Below are positions 59,844 through 64,000 of a stretch of DNA of 64,000 nt, in pieces. The DNA is taken from NCBI RefSeq assembly GCF_028693505.1, contig NZ_JAQUVF010000002.1, forward strand, positions 48,569-112,568. The letters run 5' to 3'. Source of the DNA: Oscillibacter sp. GTDB taxonomy: Bacteria > Bacillota > Clostridia > Oscillospirales > Oscillospiraceae. Each line of letters starts with the position of its first letter. Position 1 is the first letter of the stretch. A program made the translations under genes and the position numbers. Under the pieces are notes generated by a model, which was not told the DNA's origin, ran no database searches, and saw only the letters and a program-made list of their open reading frames with translations.

Positions 59844-60660
59844 TAAAACGCGACTAGACGTGCTGCTGGTGGAGCGGGGCTTGCAGGAAACCCGCCAGAA
59901 GGCGCAGGCCGTCATCATGAGCGGACTGGTGTTCATCAAGGGCCAGCGGGTGGACAAGCCCGGCACCGCCGTTGCAAACGACGCGGAGATCGAGGTGCGG
60001 GGCAACGCCCTGCCTTACGTAAGCCGGGGCGGGCTAAAGCTGGAAAAGGCCATGAAAACCTTTCCCATCGACCTTGCGGGGACCGTTTGCGCCGATATCG
60101 GCGCATCCACCGGCGGCTTTACGGACTGTATGCTGCAAAACGGCGCGACAAAGATCTACGCCGTGGATGTGGGATACGGACAGCTGGCGTGGAAGCTGCG
60201 CAGCGATCCCCGGGTGGTGTGTCTGGAGCGGACCAATGCCCGGTATCTCACAAGCGAGCAGATTCCCGAGGCGCTGGATTTTTCCTCCATCGACGTGAGC
60301 TTCATCTCGCTCAAGCTCATCCTGCCCGCCGTCTGCGGCGTTTTGAGAGACGGAGGCCACGTGGCCTGTCTTGTGAAACCGCAGTTCGAGGCTGGACGGG
60401 AAAAGGTGGGAAAAAAGGGCGTGGTCCGGGACCCCGCCGTCCACCGGGAGGTGCTGGAGCACTTTTTGACCCATGCAAAGGATTCAGGCTTTACAGTGCT
60501 TGGCATTACATATTCTCCCATCCGGGGACCCGAGGGAAACATTGAGTATCTGGGGTATCTGGAAAAGGGAGCGGGGCAGGAGCAATCCTTTGATTTGGAC
60601 GCACTGGTGGCGGAATCCCACGAGGTTTTGAAAGAGCACGGAGAGGGGAGCGGCATATGA
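59836..60660 (+). CDS. tlyA: TlyA-family rRNA 2'-O-methyltransferase
   Basis: A 274-residue protein with N-terminal S4 domain (LDVLLVERGLQETRQKAQ) and FtsJ-type methyltransferase core (VCADIGASTGGFTDCMLQNG, then VDVSFISLKLILPAV, KPQFEAGRE). In Mycobacterium TlyA methylates 16S and 23S rRNA and is associated with capreomycin sensitivity. In Firmicutes (YqxC) it lies between dxs and nadK or argR, as here. Confidence 0.94.
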   Translation: MSNKTRLDVLLVERGLQETRQKAQAVIMSGLVFIKGQRVDKPGTAVANDAEIEVRGNALPYVSRGGLKLEKAMKTFPIDLAGTVCADIGASTGGFTDCMLQNGATKIYAVDVGYGQLAWKLRSDPRVVCLERTNARYLTSEQIPEALDFSSIDVSFISLKLILPAVCGVLRDGGHVACLVKPQFEAGREKVGKKGVVRDPAVHREVLEHFLTHAKDSGFTVLGITYSPIRGPEGNIEYLGYLEKGAGQEQSFDLDALVAESHEVLKEHGEGSGI

Positions 60661-61529
60661 ATCCGAAAAAAATTATCCTCTGCCCCAATCCCAACCGGGA
60701 TCAGGGAATGCTGGCGACGAAGGCGGCGGACAAGATCCTGCGGGAGATGGGCTTCCAGACGGCGGTCTGTTCTCCCTTCAAGGACCAGAAGGCGGGCGCG
60801 TTTGCCGATTACGACGTGCGCTCCCTGCCTCAGGAGATGCGGGGCGCGGACCTGCTCATCACCTTCGGCGGGGACGGCACCATTTTGCACCTCGCCAAAA
60901 TGGCCGCCCTGCACAAGCTGCCGGTTTTGGGCATCAACATGGGGGGGCTGGGCTTCATCGCGGAGCTGGAGGCCGGAGAGCTGGAGACCTTGCGCAAGCT
61001 GGCGGCCTGGGACTTCCAGACGGAGTCCCGGATGATGCTGGACGTGTCCGTTTTCCGTGAAGGGAAACAGATTTACACCAATCTCGGGCTCAACGATGCG
61101 GTGATTCGTGAGGGACCGATCTCCCACGTCATTCATTTGAAGATTTCCTCCGATGGCCGCCATCTGGCGGACATCGCGGGGGACGGCGTCATCATCTCCA
61201 CCCCCACCGGGTCCACGGCGTACTCCCTGTCCGCGGGCGGTCCCGTGGTGGAGCCGGTGGCCCAGACGCTGGTGGTCTGCCCCATCTGCACCCACAACAT
61301 GCGCTTTTCCTCCTACGTGCTCTCGCCGGAGCACGTGCTGACGGTGGAGCTGGAGCGCAACGGCCGCAAGCCTGTGTATCTGTGCGTGGACGAGAGCCGG
61401 GCCTTCGCCCTGCGCGCCGACGACAAGGTGCAGGTGAAGCGGAGCAAGTACGCCATGAAGCTGGTCCGCCTCACGGAGAAGAGCTTCTGCGAGGTTTTTG
61501 CACAAAAAATGCTGCCGGGAGGGCTGTAA
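60657..61529 (+). CDS. nadK: NAD kinase
   Basis: A 290-residue NAD kinase making NADP. ITFGGDGTILHLAK (GGDGT near 71-75, with the catalytic Asp), GINMGGLGFIAEL, LNDAVI, and STPTGSTAYSLSAGGPVV are all typical. The N-terminal Rossmann-like part is standard. Overlaps tlyA by four bases. Confidence 0.95.
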   Translation: MNPKKIILCPNPNRDQGMLATKAADKILREMGFQTAVCSPFKDQKAGAFADYDVRSLPQEMRGADLLITFGGDGTILHLAKMAALHKLPVLGINMGGLGFIAELEAGELETLRKLAAWDFQTESRMMLDVSVFREGKQIYTNLGLNDAVIREGPISHVIHLKISSDGRHLADIAGDGVIISTPTGSTAYSLSAGGPVVEPVAQTLVVCPICTHNMRFSSYVLSPEHVLTVELERNGRKPVYLCVDESRAFALRADDKVQVKRSKYAMKLVRLTEKSFCEVFAQKMLPGGL

Positions 61530-61530
61530 G

Positions 61531-61980
61531 ATGAAAAACGACCGCCAAACCATGATTTTAGAGATCATCGCACAGGAAAATATCGAAACGCAGGAGCAGC
61601 TGCTCACGCGGCTGCTGGAGCGGGGCGTCTCCAGTACGCAGGCCACCATTTCCCGGGACATCAAGCAGATGCACCTTATTAAGGAACCGGTGGGGCAGGG
61701 CATTTACAAGTACGCCGTCTCCGGCAACCGGACGAAGCTGAATTTCGCGGAGAAGCTGCGCACCATCTTCCGCGAGAGCATCACCAGCATCGCCTCGGCC
61801 CAGAACATCGTGGTCCTCAAGACCATGCCGGGCCTTGCCAGCGCCGCCTGTTCTGCGCTGGACAACATGGACATCACCTACATGGTCGGCTCGCTGGCCG
61901 GGGACGACACCGCCTTTTTGCTGATGCAGGATACGGAGTCCGCCGCCGCCTTCTGCGAGGAGATCAAGGAGATGCTGTGA
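61531..61980 (+). CDS. argR: Arginine repressor
   Basis: A 149-residue ArgR/AhrC. The winged helix (1-70) includes GVSSTQATISRDIKQMHLIK, and the C-terminal hexamer/arginine-binding domain has TMPGLASAACSALDNM and GDDTAFLLM with the Asp pair that binds arginine. It represses arginine synthesis and activates catabolism; in Bacillus it also precedes recN. Its stop overlaps by one base the ATG of a 26-codon open frame. Confidence 0.95.
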   Translation: MKNDRQTMILEIIAQENIETQEQLLTRLLERGVSSTQATISRDIKQMHLIKEPVGQGIYKYAVSGNRTKLNFAEKLRTIFRESITSIASAQNIVVLKTMPGLASAACSALDNMDITYMVGSLAGDDTAFLLMQDTESAAAFCEEIKEML

Positions 61981-62060
61981 TGGCGATGTCTTTGGTTTTG
62001 CTGGCGGGCGCGGGAATTCTGCTGGTGGGCATTGTTCTCGCCATCGCGCTTTCCCGGTAA
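61980..62060 (+). CDS. Possible 26-residue membrane miniprotein
   Basis: A tiny open frame directly coupled to argR (stop-start TGATG). It encodes MAMSLVLLAGAGILLVG followed by IVLAIALSR: one uninterrupted hydrophobic helix with small residues and a basic last residue, a design typical of single-pass miniproteins. The 97 bases between its stop and recN have no other content except the recN ribosome site. It has no database family I can name; it may be a true small protein or chance, although the helix is too perfect and the overlap too tight to dismiss. Confidence 0.45.
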   Translation: MAMSLVLLAGAGILLVGIVLAIALSR

Positions 62061-62157
62061 AGCGATAGTTCTTCACGCACACTGCTTTCCAGTGGTTTTT
62101 TGGCGCGGACTTTACTTCCGTCGCCTGCATTATTCTTCCAAAGGGGAGGACAAGGCC

Positions 62158-63843
62158 ATGCTGTTGTTGCTGCACATTGAAAATATCGCGGTCATCGAAG
62201 AATCGGACATCCAGTTCCAGCCGGGCTTTAACGCCCTCACCGGCGAGACCGGCGCGGGCAAGTCCATTGTCATCGACGCCATGGGCGCGGTGCTGGGCGG
62301 CCGGACCTCCCGGGAATTGATCCGCACCGGCGCAGAAAAAGCCTTCGTCAGCGCGGAATTTACCGCTGTGCCGCCGGACCTTGGCGCTCTGGCAGAGACC
62401 GGCGTGGCGGTGGACGAGAACGGGGAGCTTTTATTGCAGCGGGAGATTTTTGCCGACGGAAAAAATCTCTGCCGTGCCAACGGACGGCCCGTCACCGTGG
62501 CGCAGCTGCGGCGCATCGGCGAGGAGCTTTTGAACATCCACGGCCAGCACGACGGCACGCAGCTTTTGGACGAAGAGCGCCACGGCGCGTATCTGGACCG
62601 CTTCGGGCAGACCGAAGCCGCGCTTTCCACCTACCGCACGGCGTACGACGCCATGGCGGACCTGCGCGCCCAAATCCGCGCCCTGCAAATGGACGAGGCG
62701 GAAAAGGCCCGGCGGATGGACAGCCTCCGCTTCCAGATCGACGAGTTGGAGTGCGCGGAGCTGACGGCGGGGGAGGACGAGGAACTGACGGCGCGGCGCA
62801 ACCTTTTGCGTAACGGGGAAAAGTACCTCTCAGCCCTTTCCGGCGCGGATTTTTGCCTGAACGGGGACGACGAGAGCGCTGGCGCGGTGAGCGCCCTGCG
62901 GGACGCGGAAAGCGCCGTCGCCACCATCCGCACCCTGAGCGGCGACCTCACCGAAATCTACAACCGATTGGAGCAGGTACGCTGTGAAGCGTTTGACCTT
63001 GCCGAGATTATTCGGGACAAACGGGCAGAATTTGACTTTTCTCCCGCCGAGCTGGACGCGGTGGAGCGGCGGAGCGACCAGCTCTACCGGCTGAAGAAGA
63101 AATACGGCGCCACGGTGGAGGATATGCTCGCGTATCTCGACCGCTGCCGGGGAGAGCTTAGCGCCATGGAGACGGCGGACGACACCCTTCTTTTGCTGGA
63201 GAGCAAGCTAAAGGCGGCAGAGAGCGCCGTTTTTGCCGCCGGCAAGGCGCTGACGGCGGTCCGAAAGGCCGCCGCCCAGACGCTGGAGCAGCGCATCCAA
63301 AAGGAGCTGGGGGAGCTGGATATGCACAAGGTCCGCTTCGCCATCGACTTTGCGGAAAAGGACCCGGCAGTGGACGGGTGCGACGCCATCCGCTTTCTGA
63401 TGTCCGCCAACGTGGGGGAGGACCTGCGGCCCATCGCCCGCATCGCCTCCGGCGGCGAGCTGGCCCGCATCATGCTGGCGCTGAAAAACGTGCTGGCGGA
63501 GCAGGAGGCCGTGGGCACGCTGGTCTTTGACGAGGTGGATACCGGCGTCTCCGGCCGGGCCGCCCAGAAGGTGGCGGAAAAGCTTGCCCAGGTCTCGAGG
63601 CGCAAGCAGGTGCTTTGCGTCACCCATCTGCCCCAGCTGGCCGCCATGGCGGACACCCATTTCTCCGTGGAGAAGGGGGAGAGCAAGGGAAGAACCTTTA
63701 CACGTGTCGTCTCACTGGACCGGGAGCGGCGCAAGGCGGAACTGGCCCGGATCACCGGCGGCAGCAAAATAACGGACGCCCTGCTGCAAAGCGCGGGAGA
63801 GCTGCTGGACGAGGCGGAGGGCTACCGCAGGGCGCTTGGGTGA
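62158..63843 (+). CDS. recN: DNA repair protein RecN
   Basis: A 561-residue SMC-like ATPase acting early in double-strand break repair. Walker A GETGAGKSIVIDA (about 29-41) near the N-terminus, LLNIHGQHDG, coiled coil (about 155-350), then IASGGELARIMLALK (signature), LVFDEVDTGVSGRAA (Walker B) and VTHLPQLAAMADTH. Start ATG 62158 behind GGGGAGGA; an in-frame upstream ATG at 62032 overlaps the small ORF and has no ribosome site. Last gene of the operon. Confidence 0.95.
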   Translation: MLLLLHIENIAVIEESDIQFQPGFNALTGETGAGKSIVIDAMGAVLGGRTSRELIRTGAEKAFVSAEFTAVPPDLGALAETGVAVDENGELLLQREIFADGKNLCRANGRPVTVAQLRRIGEELLNIHGQHDGTQLLDEERHGAYLDRFGQTEAALSTYRTAYDAMADLRAQIRALQMDEAEKARRMDSLRFQIDELECAELTAGEDEELTARRNLLRNGEKYLSALSGADFCLNGDDESAGAVSALRDAESAVATIRTLSGDLTEIYNRLEQVRCEAFDLAEIIRDKRAEFDFSPAELDAVERRSDQLYRLKKKYGATVEDMLAYLDRCRGELSAMETADDTLLLLESKLKAAESAVFAAGKALTAVRKAAAQTLEQRIQKELGELDMHKVRFAIDFAEKDPAVDGCDAIRFLMSANVGEDLRPIARIASGGELARIMLALKNVLAEQEAVGTLVFDEVDTGVSGRAAQKVAEKLAQVSRRKQVLCVTHLPQLAAMADTHFSVEKGESKGRTFTRVVSLDRERRKAELARITGGSKITDALLQSAGELLDEAEGYRRALG

Positions 63844-63926
63844 CGGCTGGGCGTTAAAAATGCGGCAATTCCCGCAAATGTCAAGAAGAAAATTAACATG
63901 CTCCTAAAAATTGGGAGTGAGGAAAG

Positions 63927-63951
63927 CGGCGCCTGCGGGTGCCGTTTTTTT
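63927..63951 (+). terminator. Rho-independent terminator after recN
   Basis: CGGCGCC / GGTGCCG stem (63927-63933 with 63938-63944, one G-U pair), TGCG loop and seven T. It ends the OLE-oapA-dxs-tlyA-nadK-argR-recN unit. From here to 64000 I see no gene. Confidence 0.85.
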
Positions 63952-64000
63952 CCTTTGTAACACAATGTGCGTGTGCCTGGGCGCTGGCTGCCGGGTAGAA

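Noticed and set aside
1..64000. tRNA genes, rRNA genes and CRISPR arrays
   Set aside because: Reading both strands I found no cloverleaf-like sequence with the TTCGA arm, no rRNA segment, and no evenly spaced repeat series.

Overview
This window looks like the chromosome of a spore-forming, high-GC member of the Clostridia. The family is probably Oscillospiraceae (the Flavonifractor/Oscillibacter/Intestinimonas neighbourhood); this placement is inference. The support is a complete spoIIIA operon (AA to AH), sigG, ylmC, gerW/ytfJ and a sporulation-type D,D-carboxypeptidase, together with a butyryl-CoA:acetate CoA-transferase and clostridial operon arrangements. Nearly all genes are on the + strand, tightly packed and often overlapping by 4 to 20 bases. 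I see no tRNA, rRNA or CRISPR array.

Layout. 1-900 is an AT-rich, probably acquired patch: the 5' end of an IS256-family transposase cut by the window edge, and a small membrane-anchored XRE regulator. 1045-8002 holds an amidase-domain protein, an SLH/GH18 wall protein, the M16 peptidase pair yfmF-yfmH, lgt and folD. 8105-9832 has a thioesterase and sigG on the minus strand, divergent from ylmC, with a near-perfect sigmaF/sigmaG-type promoter before sigG. 10046-16959 has rpsB-tsf, then M50 protease-scpA-scpB-DUF2953-gerW-dac-rluB. 17117-22487 has an RpiR regulator, baiN-like oxidoreductase, cmk, plsC and an ispH-rpsA fusion. 22714-27451 has the butyrate CoA-transferase, carD-ispD-ispF, and a DUF3343/cysteine-desulfurase pair. 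27557-32590 has cdaA-cdaR (c-di-AMP), rseC, DUF5685, a J-domain protein and yicC. 32594-44405 is a long run remA-gmk-rpoZ-priA-def-fmt-yugP-rsmB-rlmN-prpC-prkC-rsgA. 44474-47294 has DUF4364, a DUF3048 lipoprotein and a cysteine-rich protein that may belong to the spore surface. 47462-52098 is spoIIIAA-AH. 52186-63843 is asp23-nusB-xseA-xseB-ispA, a hydroxyacyl-CoA dehydrogenase, a large structured RNA, oapA, dxs-tlyA-nadK-argR-(small ORF)-recN.

The most notable element is the gene-free 0.65 kb at about 56741-57397. Its place between ispA and dxs, its length, its many local helices, a closing helix joining its two ends, and the four-helix membrane protein directly downstream identify it as the OLE RNA with its partner OapA, a membrane-associated ribonucleoprotein. 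Here it has its own promoter, and an unrelated dehydrogenase gene with its own promoter and terminator separates it from ispA.

Themes that connect the genes: the MEP isoprenoid pathway is represented by dxs, ispD, ispF, ispH and ispA, scattered over several operons. Sporulation genes carry recognisable candidate sigmaF/G, sigmaE and sigmaK promoters. Signalling is represented by CdaA/CdaR and PrpC/PrkC.
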